From assembly GCF_900258035.1 (NCBI RefSeq), contig NZ_OGTP01000008.1:62001-126000 (forward strand): a DNA stretch of 64,000 nucleotides, read 5' to 3'. This stretch comes from Caballeronia novacaledonica (GTDB lineage Bacteria > Pseudomonadota > Gammaproteobacteria > Burkholderiales > Burkholderiaceae). The position numbers and the translations under genes were made by a program. Shown piece by piece: positions 35,038 to 45,188 of the stretch. Numbering within the stretch: the first letter of the stretch is position 1; each line of letters starts with the position of its first letter. The notes below the pieces were generated by a model that did not search any database, had not been told where the DNA came from, and saw only the letters and a list, made by a program, of their open reading frames with translations.

Positions 35038-35951
35038 GGGCGATGGACGATCTGGTTGTCCTTGCCCTGCACCAGCGGCGTCAACTGGATGTCGAACACG
35101 ATTTCCCTGTACGCGTCGTCCTTGAGGCCGAGCGCCGCGCCGCCGGTCTTTTCGACGACATGCGGCACCAGCTCTTCGCGGGTCGCGTAGGCGAAGTCGT
35201 CCCAGATGAGCGGATCGCCTTCGATATTGATCTGCGTCGTCAGCTTGCGATGGTTCTCGCTCGTCGCGAAGAAGTGCACGTGCGCCGGACGATTGCCATG
35301 ACGCGCGAGCGTGTTCAGCAACTGCTGCGTCGCGCCGTGCGGCGGGCAGCCGTAGCCCACGGGCATGAGCGTGCGGAATTCGTAGGTGCCGTCGGCGCCC
35401 GTCTTCACCGCGCCGCGCAGGTTGAAGTCGCTCTGCGCGCCGGTCGGATCGAAGTGCGAATAGAAGCCCTTCGAGTTGGCGTGCCAGCATTCGACCACCG
35501 CGTTCGCGACGGGCTTGCCGTCCGTGCCGGTCACCGTGCCGCGAATGACGAGCGGGCCGGCGTCTTCGTCGGGATCGACGTCGAGCTTCGCCACGCCGTC
35601 GCGCAACGGCGCACCGGCGACATACAGCGGGCCTTCGATGGTGCGCGGCGTGCCACCATGGATATCCGCTTCACGGTCTTCGGCATCCATGCGGATGTCC
35701 AGAAACTTTTCCAGACCGAGACCGGCGGCCAGCAGCGCGGCTTCGCCGTCCTGACCCAGCTTGTTCAAGTACGTGACACCGGCCCAGATTTCGTCGGGCG
35801 TCATGTCGAGGTCGTCGATCGCCTTGAACAGGTCGCTCAACAGCCGATGCGTGATCTCTTTGGCGCGAGCACTGCCGTCCTGACTTCCGAGGTTCGCAGC
35901 GGCCTTCAGCAGGTCCTGCACTTCCTTCGAATCGAACACTTTGATGCTCAT
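35016..35951 (-). CDS. catA: Catechol 1,2-dioxygenase
   Basis: A 311-residue non-heme Fe(III) intradiol dioxygenase that cleaves catechol to cis,cis-muconate. The iron ligands Tyr164, Tyr200, His224 and His226 are all present, at the same numbers as in the Acinetobacter enzyme. The helical N-terminal dimer domain is complete. It is transcribed leftward as the first gene before benABCD, divergent from catR, with the CatR-type site at 36015 in between. Confidence 0.96.
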   Translation of the reverse strand: MSIKVFDSKEVQDLLKAAANLGSQDGSARAKEITHRLLSDLFKAIDDLDMTPDEIWAGVTYLNKLGQDGEAALLAAGLGLEKFLDIRMDAEDREADIHGGTPRTIEGPLYVAGAPLRDGVAKLDVDPDEDAGPLVIRGTVTGTDGKPVANAVVECWHANSKGFYSHFDPTGAQSDFNLRGAVKTGADGTYEFRTLMPVGYGCPPHGATQQLLNTLARHGNRPAHVHFFATSENHRKLTTQINIEGDPLIWDDFAYATREELVPHVVEKTGGAALGLKDDAYREIVFDIQLTPLVQGKDNQIVHRPRVSATA

Positions 35952-35993
35952 GTCTGCTCCTGTTCTCGCAATTTTATGGTGGGGGTTAACCCT

Positions 35994-36046
35994 TGTTTCA
36001 GCACCGGTACAGATATGCTCGGAAGGTATAGTCGGGTGTTGAAACA
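35994..36046. promoter_or_regulatory. CatR/BenM-type operator inside a large inverted repeat
   Basis: ATGC-TCGGAAG-GTAT (36015-36029) fits the BenM/CatM/CatR site ATAC-N7-GTAT with one mismatch. It is flanked by TGTTTCAGCACC (35994-36005) and GGTGTTGAAACA (36035-36046), which pair at 11 of 12 positions. The whole element sits in the divergent catA-catR control region and probably controls both genes. Confidence 0.65.
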
Positions 36047-36128
36047 GAGCGTGAAGGCAGGATAATGGACGAAAAGAAGCCCAGTCCAACACTGATTTAG
36101 TATTGGGCTATATCCAGGAGGTATTGAG

Positions 36129-37052
36129 ATGGAGCTGCGACATCTCCGCTATTTCGTAGCGGTGGCAGAAGAACGCAATTTCACGCGCGCCGCGCAGCGA
36201 CTGCATATTGCCCAACCGCCGTTGAGCCGCCAGATACAGCAACTCGAAGAAACGCTCGGCGTGCAGTTATTCGAGCGCAATTCGCGCCCGCTCAAGCTCA
36301 CCGAGACGGGCAAGTTCTTCTATTCGCACGCGGTGCAACTGCTCGCGCAGACCGCCGAGCTCGAATCGATGACGCGCCGCGTGGGCAACATCGAGCGCAG
36401 TCTTTCGGTGGGTTTCGTCGGCTCGACCTTGTACGGCATGCTGCCGAAGATCATCCGGCGCTTTCGCGACCAGAACGCGACCGTCGAACTGAGTCTGCAC
36501 GAAATGTCGACGATGGACCAGATCCGCGCGCTCAAGGAAGGGCGTATCGATGTCGGCTTCGGCCGCATTCGTCATGAGGATGCCAACATCCGCCGCGTGA
36601 TTCTGCGCGAGGAGCAGTTGATCGTCGCGCTGCCGGTCGGTCATCCGCTCTCGCTCGCGAAGCCCGTGCTCTCGCTGCGCGACCTCGTCAACGAGACGCT
36701 CATCATCTTTCCGAAGGCGCCGCGCCCCAGTTATGCGGATCAGGTGCTTTCGGCCTTCGAGGATCGCGCGCTCGCGCCGCGCAAGATCTACGAAGTGCGC
36801 GAGCTGCAGATCGCGCTGGGGCTCGTCGCGGCGGGCGAAGGCGTGTCCGTCGTGCCGAGCAGCGTCAACGGTCTGAAGCGCGACGACGTAGCCTACAAGT
36901 CACTCGACGATCCGACGCTCGTCTCGCCGGTCATCATGAGCATGCGCGCCCTCGACGAGTCGCGCGACATCAAGGAAATGCTCGAACTCATCTACCGGCT
37001 GTACGAAGAGGAGCGGATCGCCCATACGCCGCGCACGGATCGGGGGCGATGA
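36129..37052 (+). CDS. catR: LysR family regulator of benzoate/catechol degradation (CatR/BenM-like)
   Basis: A 307-residue LysR activator beginning MELRHLRYFVAVAEERNFT, the opening typical of CatR, BenM and CatM, which respond to cis,cis-muconate and, for BenM, benzoate. The winged helix is residues 1-60 and the effector domain follows. AGGAGG precedes ATG 36129. It stands between divergent catA and co-directional catB, and matching ATAC-N7-GTAT sites lie in both control regions. Whether it is CatR-like or BenM-like cannot be told by eye. Confidence 0.88.
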   Translation: MELRHLRYFVAVAEERNFTRAAQRLHIAQPPLSRQIQQLEETLGVQLFERNSRPLKLTETGKFFYSHAVQLLAQTAELESMTRRVGNIERSLSVGFVGSTLYGMLPKIIRRFRDQNATVELSLHEMSTMDQIRALKEGRIDVGFGRIRHEDANIRRVILREEQLIVALPVGHPLSLAKPVLSLRDLVNETLIIFPKAPRPSYADQVLSAFEDRALAPRKIYEVRELQIALGLVAAGEGVSVVPSSVNGLKRDDVAYKSLDDPTLVSPVIMSMRALDESRDIKEMLELIYRLYEEERIAHTPRTDRGR

Positions 37053-37060
37053 CGCGCGTC

Positions 37061-37075
37061 ATACCTCGGGGGTAT
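37061..37075 (+). promoter_or_regulatory. CatR/BenM site ATAC-N7-GTAT before catB
   Basis: ATAC-CTCGGGG-GTAT is an exact match to the recognition sequence of BenM, CatM and CatR. It lies 83 bases before catB, so its centre would be near -65 if transcription starts near 37133. TTGGAC (37096) and AATACT (37121) are rough -35/-10 candidates, with 19 bases between them. Confidence 0.75.
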
Positions 37076-37157
37076 CGCACTAGACGTCAACGGTGTTGGA
37101 CAGGCGGCAAACGGGCGCGCAATACTTCAGCAACCCTCCCATTCCGACATTTCAGGT

Positions 37158-38282
37158 ATGAACGCCCAAATCACCTCCGTCGAAGCGATCCTGGTTGACC
37201 TGCCGACCATTCGCGCGCATCAGCTCGCGATGGCGACGATGCAGCAGCAAACCCTCGTCATCGTTCGTCTGCGCACGAGCGACGGCATCGAGGGCCTTGG
37301 CGAAGCCACGACGATCGGCGGCTTGTCTTACGGCGATGAAAGTCCCGAGGGCATCAAGCTGACCATCGATACTTATCTTGCGCCCGCGCTCGTCGGACAG
37401 GACGCGGCCAACATCAACGCCGCGATGCTCCGGCTGAACAAGGTCGCGCGCGGCAACCGCTTCGCCAAGTCGGCGATCGAAACCGCGCTGCTCGACGCGC
37501 AGGGCAAGCGCCTCGGCGTGCCCGTCTCCGAACTGCTCGGCGGCGCGGTCCGCAAGACGCTGCCCGTGCTCTGGACGCTCGCGAGCGGCGACACCCAGCG
37601 CGATATCGAAGAAGCCGAAATGCTGCTGGCCGAACGCCGTCACCATACGTTCAAGCTGAAGATCGGCCGGCGCGGCGTTCGCGACGACGTCGCGCACGTG
37701 TCGAAGATCAAGGCCGCGCTCGGCGACCGCGCCAAAGTCACCGTCGATGTGAACCAGGCCTGGAACGAAACCGATGCCGCGCTCGGCATCGAAGCGCTGC
37801 AGGCGGCGGGCATCGATCTGATCGAGCAGCCGACTCCGCGCGAGCAGCGCGGCGCGCTCGCGCGGCTCGCGGCGCGCTTCATCGTGCCGATCATGGCCGA
37901 CGAAGCGGTGACCGGCCCGGAAGACGCGCTCGACCTCGTGCGTCAGGCATGCGCAGACGTGTTCGCGCTGAAGATCGCGAAGTCCGGCGGCATCTACGGA
38001 ATGATGCGCACCGCCGCCATCGCGGATGCGGCGGGCGTGTCGCTCTACGGCGGCACGATGCTCGAAGGCAGCATCGGCTCGATTGCATCGGCGCATGGAT
38101 TCAGCGCGCTTCCGCAACTCGCGTGGGGCACCGAACTCTTCGGACCGCTTCTCCTGAAGGACGACATTGTCACGGCGCGCCCGCAGTATCGCGACTTCGA
38201 TCTGCACATGCCGGAAGGCCCGGGCCTCGGCTTGCAGATCGATGAAGACAAGCTCGCGTTCTATCGCCGCGACAAACACTAA
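37158..38282 (+). CDS. catB: Muconate cycloisomerase
   Basis: A 374-residue enolase-superfamily enzyme turning cis,cis-muconate into muconolactone. The catalytic Lys pair is in FKLKIG (Lys166, Lys168). The metal ligands Asp197 (VDVNQAW), Glu223 (LIEQP) and Asp248 (MADEA) are present. Start ATG 37158 follows the CatR box by 82 bases. It is the first gene of catB-catC-benE. Confidence 0.95.
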   Translation: MNAQITSVEAILVDLPTIRAHQLAMATMQQQTLVIVRLRTSDGIEGLGEATTIGGLSYGDESPEGIKLTIDTYLAPALVGQDAANINAAMLRLNKVARGNRFAKSAIETALLDAQGKRLGVPVSELLGGAVRKTLPVLWTLASGDTQRDIEEAEMLLAERRHHTFKLKIGRRGVRDDVAHVSKIKAALGDRAKVTVDVNQAWNETDAALGIEALQAAGIDLIEQPTPREQRGALARLAARFIVPIMADEAVTGPEDALDLVRQACADVFALKIAKSGGIYGMMRTAAIADAAGVSLYGGTMLEGSIGSIASAHGFSALPQLAWGTELFGPLLLKDDIVTARPQYRDFDLHMPEGPGLGLQIDEDKLAFYRRDKH

Positions 38283-38301
38283 CCCGCACATCGAGGACGA
38301 C

Positions 38302-38580
38302 ATGCTTTATCTCGTAAGAATGGACGTACACTTGCCGCACGACATGCCCGCCGCGAAAGCCGATGAAATCAAGGCGCGCGAGAAGGAATACTCTCAGGAG
38401 CTGCAAAGGCAGGGCAAGTGGCAGCAGTTGCATCGCGTCGTCGGCGAGTATGCGAACTACAGTGTCTTCGACGTCGACTCGCACGACGAACTGCACAGCA
38501 TCCTTTCGGGCCTGCCCTTGTTTCCCTATATGACGATGAAGGTGACCGCGCTCGCGCATCATCCTTCGTCCATCCGCTGA
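38302..38580 (+). CDS. catC: Muconolactone delta-isomerase
   Basis: A 92-residue enzyme isomerising muconolactone to 3-oxoadipate enol-lactone. It opens MLYLVRMDVHLPHDMP and contains KAREKEYSQELQRQGKW, the family hallmark, with normal length. It starts 20 bases after catB. The next enzyme, enol-lactone hydrolase (catD/pcaD), is not in the window. Confidence 0.95.
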   Translation: MLYLVRMDVHLPHDMPAAKADEIKAREKEYSQELQRQGKWQQLHRVVGEYANYSVFDVDSHDELHSILSGLPLFPYMTMKVTALAHHPSSIR

Positions 38581-38597
38581 CACGGCGAAAGGAACTC

Positions 38598-39803
38598 ATG
38601 AAGCGCGACACGGAACCCGGCCTGATGCCGGCCGCATCGAAAGGCAGCGGGTCCGTGGCGGCGGTGAGCGCCGGGCTGCTCGCCGTCATCATCTCGTATG
38701 CCGGGCCGCTCGCGATCTTCTTTCAGGCCGCGCACACGGCGCATGTCGGCAACGACGTGGTCGCGTCGTGGGTCTGGTCCATTTCGATGGGCGCGGCCGT
38801 CTCGGGCATCGCGTTAAGTGTGTGGCTGAAGCAGCCGATCATCACGGCGTGGTCCGCGCCGGGCACGGCATTGCTGGTCACGCTCTTTCCCGGCATGCCG
38901 GTGAGCGAGGCGATCGGCGCGTATATCGTCGCTGCGGCGTGCATCTTCGTGCTCGGCGTGTCGAGATGGTTCGACCAGATCGTCAAGCGCATACCGAAAG
39001 GCATCGCCTGCGCGATGATGGCCGGCATCCTGTTTCAGTTCGGCACCAACGTGTTCAAGTCGATTGCCGTCACGCCGTGGCTCGCGTTCGGAATGGTGGC
39101 GAGCTTCCTCGTTTTCCGCCGATGGGCGCCGCGCTACTGTCTCATTCTGGTTCTGCTGTCCGGCGGCGCGCTCGCCGTGGCGCTCGGGCTGACGAATTTT
39201 TCGTCGGTCAGCGTTCATCTCACGCGCCCCGTGTTCACGATGCCCACATGGTCCTGGCAATCGACCGTGAGTCTCGCCGTGCCGCTCGTCATCGTCAGTC
39301 TGACGGGCCAGTTCCTGCCCGGCTTCGCGATCCTGCGCGCCTCCGGCTATCACACGCCGACGCGCCCGGTTCTCCTGACGACGAGCCTCGCGTCGATGCT
39401 GGTCGCGTTTTCGGGCGGCATCACGATCGTCATCGCGGCGATCACCGCGGCGCTGTGCACCGGACCCGATGCGCATCACGACCCGAAGCGCCGCTACATC
39501 GCCGGGATTGCCAACGGACTCTTCTATCTCATCGGCGGATGCTTCGCCGGGACGGTCGTCATGCTGTTCGCCGCGCTGCCCAATGCGTTCGTCGCCGTGC
39601 TCGCCGGCCTCGCGTTGCTCGGCGCGATCGTGGCGAACGTCGTCGGGCTGGTGCAGGACGAGGCGCATCGCGAAGCGTCGTTCATCACGTTCATCGCCAC
39701 GGCGTCGAACATGAGTTTCCTCGGACTGGGTTCCGCGTTCTGGGGCATCGTGTTCGGCACGCTCGCTCATCTCGTGCTCGGGCGCGCGAAGCATACGCGC
39801 TGA
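38598..39803 (+). CDS. benE: Benzoate/H+ symporter BenE family
   Basis: A 401-residue membrane protein with about twelve helices, of the BenE family that brings benzoate into the cell. Recognisable parts are AVSAGLLAVIISYAGPLAIFFQAA, given here in broken form, WSAPGTALL, and GGCFAGTVVMLF. AAAGGA precedes ATG 38598, 17 bases after catC, so uptake is encoded with the catechol branch. No BenK or BenF gene is present. Confidence 0.92.
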   Translation: MKRDTEPGLMPAASKGSGSVAAVSAGLLAVIISYAGPLAIFFQAAHTAHVGNDVVASWVWSISMGAAVSGIALSVWLKQPIITAWSAPGTALLVTLFPGMPVSEAIGAYIVAAACIFVLGVSRWFDQIVKRIPKGIACAMMAGILFQFGTNVFKSIAVTPWLAFGMVASFLVFRRWAPRYCLILVLLSGGALAVALGLTNFSSVSVHLTRPVFTMPTWSWQSTVSLAVPLVIVSLTGQFLPGFAILRASGYHTPTRPVLLTTSLASMLVAFSGGITIVIAAITAALCTGPDAHHDPKRRYIAGIANGLFYLIGGCFAGTVVMLFAALPNAFVAVLAGLALLGAIVANVVGLVQDEAHREASFITFIATASNMSFLGLGSAFWGIVFGTLAHLVLGRAKHTR

Positions 39804-39826
39804 GCGAACGCCGGATCCGGGCCCGG

Positions 39827-40264
39827 CTACGCGCTGTACGCGGCCTCCTGGCTGACCACATCCGCGTTCGACGCCTGCGCGCAAAGCCGCCCGATCGCCG
39901 CTCGATTCACCTTCCCCTGCTCCGTGAGCGGCACGCGCTGCACGACCGCCATCCGCACGGCCTTTTCGACGCGCACGCCGCACGCCGACGCGAGCGCACG
40001 CACACACCGCGCGATATCGACACGCTTGCCCGCCCACGGCACGACCACGACATCCCACAGATATCCGCGCGCGACATCCGCCGATGCCACCGCGCGCGCA
40101 TAGCGAACATCGGGCAATGCGCACAACGGCGTTTCGATTCGCGCCGGACCGATGACGATGCCGTCGATTTCGGCGACATCGGCGGCGCGTCCGAGCACGT
40201 GCAGATGCATGTTTTCATCGTGCGCATCGAGCTGATCGAGCAGGACATCGACATAGGAACGCAT
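39827..40264 (-). CDS. Stand-alone C-terminal domain of an acyl-CoA-synthetase-type enzyme
   Basis: A 145-residue protein matching only the small C-terminal domain of the adenylate-forming (ANL) family. LGRAADVAEIDGIVIGPARIE resembles the hinge and start of that domain, and VPLTEQGKVNRAAI carries the catalytic-lysine motif. No adenylation core precedes it. AGGAGG before ATG 40264 shows it is a real gene rather than a remnant. It may complete a split enzyme or be a leftover of one. Confidence 0.65.
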   Translation of the reverse strand: MRSYVDVLLDQLDAHDENMHLHVLGRAADVAEIDGIVIGPARIETPLCALPDVRYARAVASADVARGYLWDVVVVPWAGKRVDIARCVRALASACGVRVEKAVRMAVVQRVPLTEQGKVNRAAIGRLCAQASNADVVSQEAAYSA

Positions 40265-40338
40265 GCCTCCTTCATGAGCGATGGATGCAGTGTGCTTGCG
40301 CAGAATGAGGTGAAAATGAGCGGCCGCCTGCGCGAATA

Positions 40339-41097
40339 TCAGATTGCCATTCCGCCCGACACTTCGATACGCTGCGCGTTCACCCAGCGATTGTCCTCGG
40401 ACAGCAGCGACGCGATCATCGGTCCGATGTCGTCGGGCAGGCCCGCGCGGCCGAGCGCCGTCATGTCGGCGATGCGTTTGTTCAGCTCCGGATTGTCGCG
40501 CACGATGCCGCCGCTGAAATCGGTCTGTATCGCGCCCGGCGCGACTACGTTGACGGCGATGCGGCGCGGCGCGAGTTCCTTTGCCATGTACTTCGTGAGC
40601 ACTTCGACCGCGCCTTTCATCGAGCCATAAGGCGCGCTCTCCGGCACGATGATGCGCGTCAGGCCCGAAGAAATGTTCACGATGCGCCCGCCGTCGCGGA
40701 TCAGCGGCAGCAGCTTTTGCGTGAGAAAGAACACGCCCTTGAAGTGGACGTTGTAGAGCGTATCGAGTTCGGCTTCCGTCGTCTTCTCGATGCTGTTGTG
40801 ATGCGACGTGCCCGCGTTGTTGACGAGATAGTCGAAGCGCTCGGCGCCCCAGTCGGCGAGCGTGTTGCGCACGTCGTTCACGAAGGCGTCGAAGCCGCGC
40901 GTGTCGCCGGTATCGAGTCGAAGCGCGCGCGCCTTGCCGCCCGCCTTCGCGACGAGCGCCGCGACCTGCCCGGCTTCCGCTTTATTGCTGCGATACGTGA
41001 AGATGCTGTCGACGCCTCGCGCGGCAAGGCTCAGCACCGTATTTCGACCAAGCCCGCGGCTGCCGCCGGTGACGATCGCAATTTTTCCGGTAGACAT
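40339..41097 (-). CDS. Short-chain dehydrogenase/reductase
   Basis: A 252-residue NAD(P)-dependent SDR with the cofactor loop TGGSRGLG, the NNAGTS motif, active-site Ser in NISSGLTR and Tyr/Lys in YGSMKGAV. The C-terminus VNAQRIEVSGGMAI is typical of the FabG-like classical group. It lies 74 bases beyond the start of the ANL fragment on the same strand and is probably unrelated to benD. The substrate is unknown. Confidence 0.88.
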   Translation of the reverse strand: MSTGKIAIVTGGSRGLGRNTVLSLAARGVDSIFTYRSNKAEAGQVAALVAKAGGKARALRLDTGDTRGFDAFVNDVRNTLADWGAERFDYLVNNAGTSHHNSIEKTTEAELDTLYNVHFKGVFFLTQKLLPLIRDGGRIVNISSGLTRIIVPESAPYGSMKGAVEVLTKYMAKELAPRRIAVNVVAPGAIQTDFSGGIVRDNPELNKRIADMTALGRAGLPDDIGPMIASLLSEDNRWVNAQRIEVSGGMAI

Positions 41098-41202
41098 GGT
41101 TCACGCTCCTTCACGCGCCTGTGGTCAGCCGACAGGATAGCGAGCGCGGCGCTGACCGATAATCCGCGTCAATCCGCACAGGGCGTGCGAACGGCCGCAC
41201 AA

Positions 41203-41994
41203 TCAGTCACGTTGAAGCACGCGCGAAAGCACGTGCTCTTCGAGTTCCGCAAAACCCGGCGCCGTGCGCGTGCGCGGCCTTTGCAACGGCACCGCGGTAT
41301 CGAGCGTGATGCGCCCTGCATCGATCAGGACGATGCGATCGCCGAGCGACACCGCTTCCTGCACGTCGTGCGTGACGAGCAGCGCCGTGAACCTGTGCTC
41401 GCGCCACAGCCGCTCGATCAGTCCGTGCATTTCGATGCGCGTCAACGCATCGAGCGCGCCGAGCGGTTCGTCGAGCAGCAGCAAATCCGGCCGATGCACC
41501 AGCGCACGCGCGAGCGCCACACGCTGACGCTGCCCGCCCGACAAGCGCGACGGCCAGTCCTTCTCGCGCTCGGCGAGGCCCACTTCGGCGAGCGTCGCGC
41601 GGGCGTCCTCGCGTTTGCTGCGCGGCAAGCCGATCATCACGTTGTCGAGCACGCTCTTCCACGGCAACAGGCGCGCGTCCTGAAACATGATGCGCACGTG
41701 CAGATCGCTTGCCGTCGGCCGGGCGTTGCGCTGCACGACGCCGCGCGTCGGCTGATCGAGACCGGCGACGAGCCGCAGCAAGGTCGACTTGCCGCATCCG
41801 CTGCGTCCGACGATCGATACGAAACTCCCGCGCTCGATCGAGAAATCCAGTTGATCCAGCACGGTGCGCTCGCCGAAGCACTTCTGTACGCCGCGCAGCG
41901 AGACGGCGAGATCGCGCGCCCCGAGCGGCGCGCGTGCATGCGTTTCGGCGCGCCTGAATACGGGCGCCAGCGTGTCGCTATCGATCAGATTCAT
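41203..41994 (-). CDS. ssuB: Alkanesulfonate ABC transporter ATP-binding protein
   Basis: A 263-residue ABC ATPase of the nitrate/sulfonate/taurine group: Walker [11 protein letters not shown]-loop [11 protein letters not shown], signature [15 protein letters not shown], Walker [13 protein letters not shown] and switch His in VTHDVQEAV. Its ATG overlaps the ssuC stop by 4 bases. It energises uptake of alkanesulfonates as a sulfur source and is last of the ssuA-D-C-B set. Confidence 0.92.
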   Translation of the reverse strand: MNLIDSDTLAPVFRRAETHARAPLGARDLAVSLRGVQKCFGERTVLDQLDFSIERGSFVSIVGRSGCGKSTLLRLVAGLDQPTRGVVQRNARPTASDLHVRIMFQDARLLPWKSVLDNVMIGLPRSKREDARATLAEVGLAEREKDWPSRLSGGQRQRVALARALVHRPDLLLLDEPLGALDALTRIEMHGLIERLWREHRFTALLVTHDVQEAVSLGDRIVLIDAGRITLDTAVPLQRPRTRTAPGFAELEEHVLSRVLQRD

Positions 41995-42773
41995 GATTGC
42001 GCCTTCGTTTGATAAGCCGGATGCCAGCGCAGCGTCGCGCGTTCGATCGCGCGGGCGGCCATATCGGCGAGCTTGCCCAGCAGCGCATAGAGCAGGATGC
42101 CGACCACCACGACATCGGTTTGCAGGAATTCGCGGGCGTTCATCGTCATGTAGCCGATGCCCGATTGCGCGGAGATCGTTTCGGCGACGATCAGCATCAC
42201 CCACATCAGCCCGAACGCGAAGCGCACGCCGACGAGAATCGAGGGCATCGCGCCCGGCAGAATCACATGCCGGTACAGCGCGAAGCCGGACAAGCCGTAG
42301 CTCTTCGCCATCTCGATCAGATCGCGATCCACCGAGCGGATGCCGTGATACGTGTTGACGTAGACCGGAAAGAACACGCCCAGCGCGACCAGCACGAGCT
42401 TCGCTTCCTCGCCGATGCCGAACCACAGGATCAGAAGCGGAATCATCGCGAGCGCGGGGATGTTGCGGATCATCTGCACGGTCGAGTCGAGCGCGACTTC
42501 GGCGGGCTTGAAAAGTCCCGTCGCGAGCCCGAGCGCGAAGCCGATGCCGCCGCCCATCGCGAAGCCCGCGAACGCGCGGCCCGCGCTGACCTTGACGTTC
42601 GCCCAGAGATCGCCGGATTCGATCAGCGACCACGCCGCCTTCACCACCGCGAGCGGTTCGGGCAGCACGCGCGACGACAGCCCGCCGGTGCGCGCCGCGC
42701 TCTCCCATGCGACGAGAATCAGCACCGGCACGAGCCAAGGCAACGCGCGCCGACCGATAGCCTGCGGCGTCAT
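41991..42773 (-). CDS. ssuC: Alkanesulfonate ABC transporter permease
   Basis: A 260-residue inner-membrane permease with about six helices and the coupling motif [24 protein letters not shown], given here in broken form. It is the membrane channel paired with SsuB. The start overlaps the ssuD stop (ATGA) and the end overlaps the ssuB start, so the three are translationally coupled. Confidence 0.92.
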   Translation of the reverse strand: MTPQAIGRRALPWLVPVLILVAWESAARTGGLSSRVLPEPLAVVKAAWSLIESGDLWANVKVSAGRAFAGFAMGGGIGFALGLATGLFKPAEVALDSTVQMIRNIPALAMIPLLILWFGIGEEAKLVLVALGVFFPVYVNTYHGIRSVDRDLIEMAKSYGLSGFALYRHVILPGAMPSILVGVRFAFGLMWVMLIVAETISAQSGIGYMTMNAREFLQTDVVVVGILLYALLGKLADMAARAIERATLRWHPAYQTKAQS

Positions 42774-43918
42774 GATGCCGATACCTTCGGCAACTCCGAC
42801 GTGCCGATGACTTCGCCGAACGGCCCCGAAAGCGGCCCGCTCGCCTGCTCGCGCTGCGCGCGCGGCAGCAGCGGAAACACCAGTTCGGCGAAGCGATACG
42901 ATTCTTCCAGATGCGGATAGCCCGAGAGAATGAACGTGTCGATGCCCAGTTCCGCGTATTGCTTCATGAGACCCGCGACCTGCTCCGGATTGCCGACGAG
43001 CGCCGTGCCCGCGCCGCCGCGCACGAGTCCGACACCCGCCCACAGATGCGGATACACCTCCAGCTTGTCGCGATTGCCGCCGTGCAGCGCGGCCATGCGG
43101 CGCTGCCCCTCCGAATCCATCTTCGCGAACTGCGCCTGCGCGCGGCGAATGGTGTCGTCGTCGAGCTTGCTGATGAGCTTGTCGGCGTCGGCCCATGCTT
43201 CCTGCTCGGTCTCGCGCACGATCACATGCAGCCGAATGCCGAACTTGATCGTGCGGCCTTCGTCGGCGGCGCGGCGGCGGATGTCGGCCAGTTTCTTCCC
43301 GACGTCTTCGGGCGGTTCGCCCCACGTCAGATACGTGTCGATGTGCTTCGCCGCGATCTCGTGCGCCGCCGCCGACGAGCCGCCGAACCACAACGGCGGA
43401 TGCCGCTTCTGCACCGGCGGATACAGCACCTTGCCGCCCTGCGATTGCAGATGCTTGCCGTCGAAATCGAAGCTGCCGTTGTCGTGCGACTGTTCGAGCA
43501 GGCCGCGCCAGATGGTGAGGAATTCGTCGGTGATTGCGTAGCGCGTGTCGTGATCGTGGAAGATGCCGTCGCCGGCGAGTTCGTTCGGATCGCCGCCCGT
43601 CACGACGTTGATGAGGAGACGCCCGTTCGAGAGCCGGTCGAACGTCGCTGCCATGCGCGCCGACAATCCCGGCGAACTCAGCCCCGGACGGATCGCGACG
43701 AGAAACTTGAGACGCTTCGTCGCCGGGATCAGGCTCGACGCGACCACCCACGCGTCCTCGCAGGAACGGCCCGTGGGCAGGAGCACGCCTTCATAGCCGA
43801 GCGTATCGGCGGCGACCGCGATCTGACGGAAGTAGTCGTAATGCGCGGCGCGCGCGCCTTGCGATGTGCCGAGATAACGACTGTCGCCGTGAGTGGGAAT
43901 GAACCAGAAAACATTCAT
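42770..43918 (-). CDS. ssuD: FMNH2-dependent alkanesulfonate monooxygenase
   Basis: A 382-residue bacterial-luciferase-like TIM-barrel enzyme, close in length to E. coli SsuD (381). It releases sulfite and an aldehyde from alkanesulfonates. Typical segments are [29 protein letters not shown] and [13 protein letters not shown]. It needs reduced FMN from a partner reductase. No ssuE gene is in the window, so that activity must come from elsewhere. Confidence 0.93.
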   Translation of the reverse strand: MNVFWFIPTHGDSRYLGTSQGARAAHYDYFRQIAVAADTLGYEGVLLPTGRSCEDAWVVASSLIPATKRLKFLVAIRPGLSSPGLSARMAATFDRLSNGRLLINVVTGGDPNELAGDGIFHDHDTRYAITDEFLTIWRGLLEQSHDNGSFDFDGKHLQSQGGKVLYPPVQKRHPPLWFGGSSAAAHEIAAKHIDTYLTWGEPPEDVGKKLADIRRRAADEGRTIKFGIRLHVIVRETEQEAWADADKLISKLDDDTIRRAQAQFAKMDSEGQRRMAALHGGNRDKLEVYPHLWAGVGLVRGGAGTALVGNPEQVAGLMKQYAELGIDTFILSGYPHLEESYRFAELVFPLLPRAQREQASGPLSGPFGEVIGTSELPKVSAS

Positions 43919-44073
43919 CGCGGAATCTGCCTTTTCTGTGTGTCGTCGGTCGAATGAGTGCTTGCCGCGCTCGATGGCTACAGCGCTCCGACGAGTCTGA
44001 CGACGCGTCGCGCGCAGCCGAACCCTCGATTCGCGCAAACGATGTGCGTGATCGTGCTGACGCGGAAACGCGC

Positions 44074-45060
44074 TCAGGCGACGTTCCAGCGCGCCTCGGT
44101 CACGTCGAGCTTCCTGGGAATCAGCTTGAGCCCGGTGAAGGTATCGGCGATCTGCTGCTGATAGGCGAGCGTGGCCGGCTCGATCGCCTGCACGCCGTAC
44201 GACGTGCGCCTGAGCGCGGTTTCGAGGATGCCGGTATCGAGCCCGACGAGCGGCGACAGTTGCGCGGCCACGGCCGGCACGTTGTCGCGCGCCCAGCGAT
44301 CGATTTGATCGAGTTCGTCGAGCACCGCGCGCACGAGTTGCGGCTGCGCCGTGGCGATCTTGCGCGTCGCGAGGTAGTACTGCACGTTGCGCACGAGGCC
44401 GCTCGCGTCGGTGAGCTGGCGCGCGCTGGCCTGCTTCTCGACGGCGGCGAGATACGGGTCCCAGATCGCCCATGCATCGATGCTGCCTTGAACGAAGGCG
44501 GCGCGCGCATCGGCGGGCGCGAGATAGACGGGCTGGATGTCGGACCAGGCGAGGTTCGCCTTTCTGAGCGCTTCGACGAGCAGAAAATGAACGTTCGATC
44601 CCCGGTTCAGCGCGACTTTCTTGCCGCGCAATTCGGCGACCGAATGGAGTGCCGAATCCTTCGGCACGACGATGGCCTCGGCGCGCGGCGCGGGCGGCTC
44701 GTGTCCGATATAGACGAAGTCGACACCCGCCGCCTGGGCGAAGATCGGCGGCGTTTCACCGACGGTGCCGATATCCACCGCGCCCGCGTTGAGTCCTTCG
44801 AGCAGTTGCGGCCCGGCGGCAAATTCGAGCCATTGCACGGCGATGCCTTGCGCCGCGAGACGTTTCTCGAGCGAGCCGCGCGCCTTGAGCACCACGAAAT
44901 TGCCATACTTCTGATAGCCGATGCGCAGCGTCTTCGGCGCATCGGCCGCCTGCGCGACGCGTCCGGCGAGTGCCCCCGACAGCCCCGCACCGAGCGCGGC
45001 GAGCGTGAAAAGCGTGCGGCGGCGCGCGGGAATGAAGGACGTGTTCTTCCGGTCGGACAT
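44074..45060 (-). CDS. ssuA: Alkanesulfonate ABC transporter substrate-binding protein
   Basis: A 328-residue periplasmic binding protein. A twin-arginine-like start ([17 protein letters not shown]) and an AQA signal-cleavage site near residue 38 send it out of the cytoplasm. The binding domain holds [14 protein letters not shown] and the [12 protein letters not shown] stretch typical of sulfonate binders. It heads the ssuA-D-C-B set, with 155 bases before ssuD. Its leader can form a stem that covers the ribosome site (45067-45113). Confidence 0.92.
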   Translation of the reverse strand: MSDRKNTSFIPARRRTLFTLAALGAGLSGALAGRVAQAADAPKTLRIGYQKYGNFVVLKARGSLEKRLAAQGIAVQWLEFAAGPQLLEGLNAGAVDIGTVGETPPIFAQAAGVDFVYIGHEPPAPRAEAIVVPKDSALHSVAELRGKKVALNRGSNVHFLLVEALRKANLAWSDIQPVYLAPADARAAFVQGSIDAWAIWDPYLAAVEKQASARQLTDASGLVRNVQYYLATRKIATAQPQLVRAVLDELDQIDRWARDNVPAVAAQLSPLVGLDTGILETALRRTSYGVQAIEPATLAYQQQIADTFTGLKLIPRKLDVTEARWNVA

Positions 45061-45066
45061 GCGTGG

Positions 45067-45113
45067 ATCCTCGTTTGTGAATCGGCATCTCTACCGATGC
45101 CTGTTTCGAGGAT
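45067..45113 (-). promoter_or_regulatory. ssuA leader stem-loop covering the ribosome site
   Basis: In the leftward mRNA, AUCCUCG pairs with CGAGGAU, which contains the GAGG ribosome site 8 bases before the ssuA ATG. Inside this stem, GGCAUC and GAUGCC form a second perfect 6-base stem with a six-base loop. The fold could switch ssuA translation. It resembles no riboswitch class I recognise. Confidence 0.5.
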
Positions 45114-45188
45114 GCTATCAACGCGAGGCTTTGCGGCTAAGCGAGAAATCGTGCTATCGATATCGTTTGGCCTGGACGTTTCTCATCA

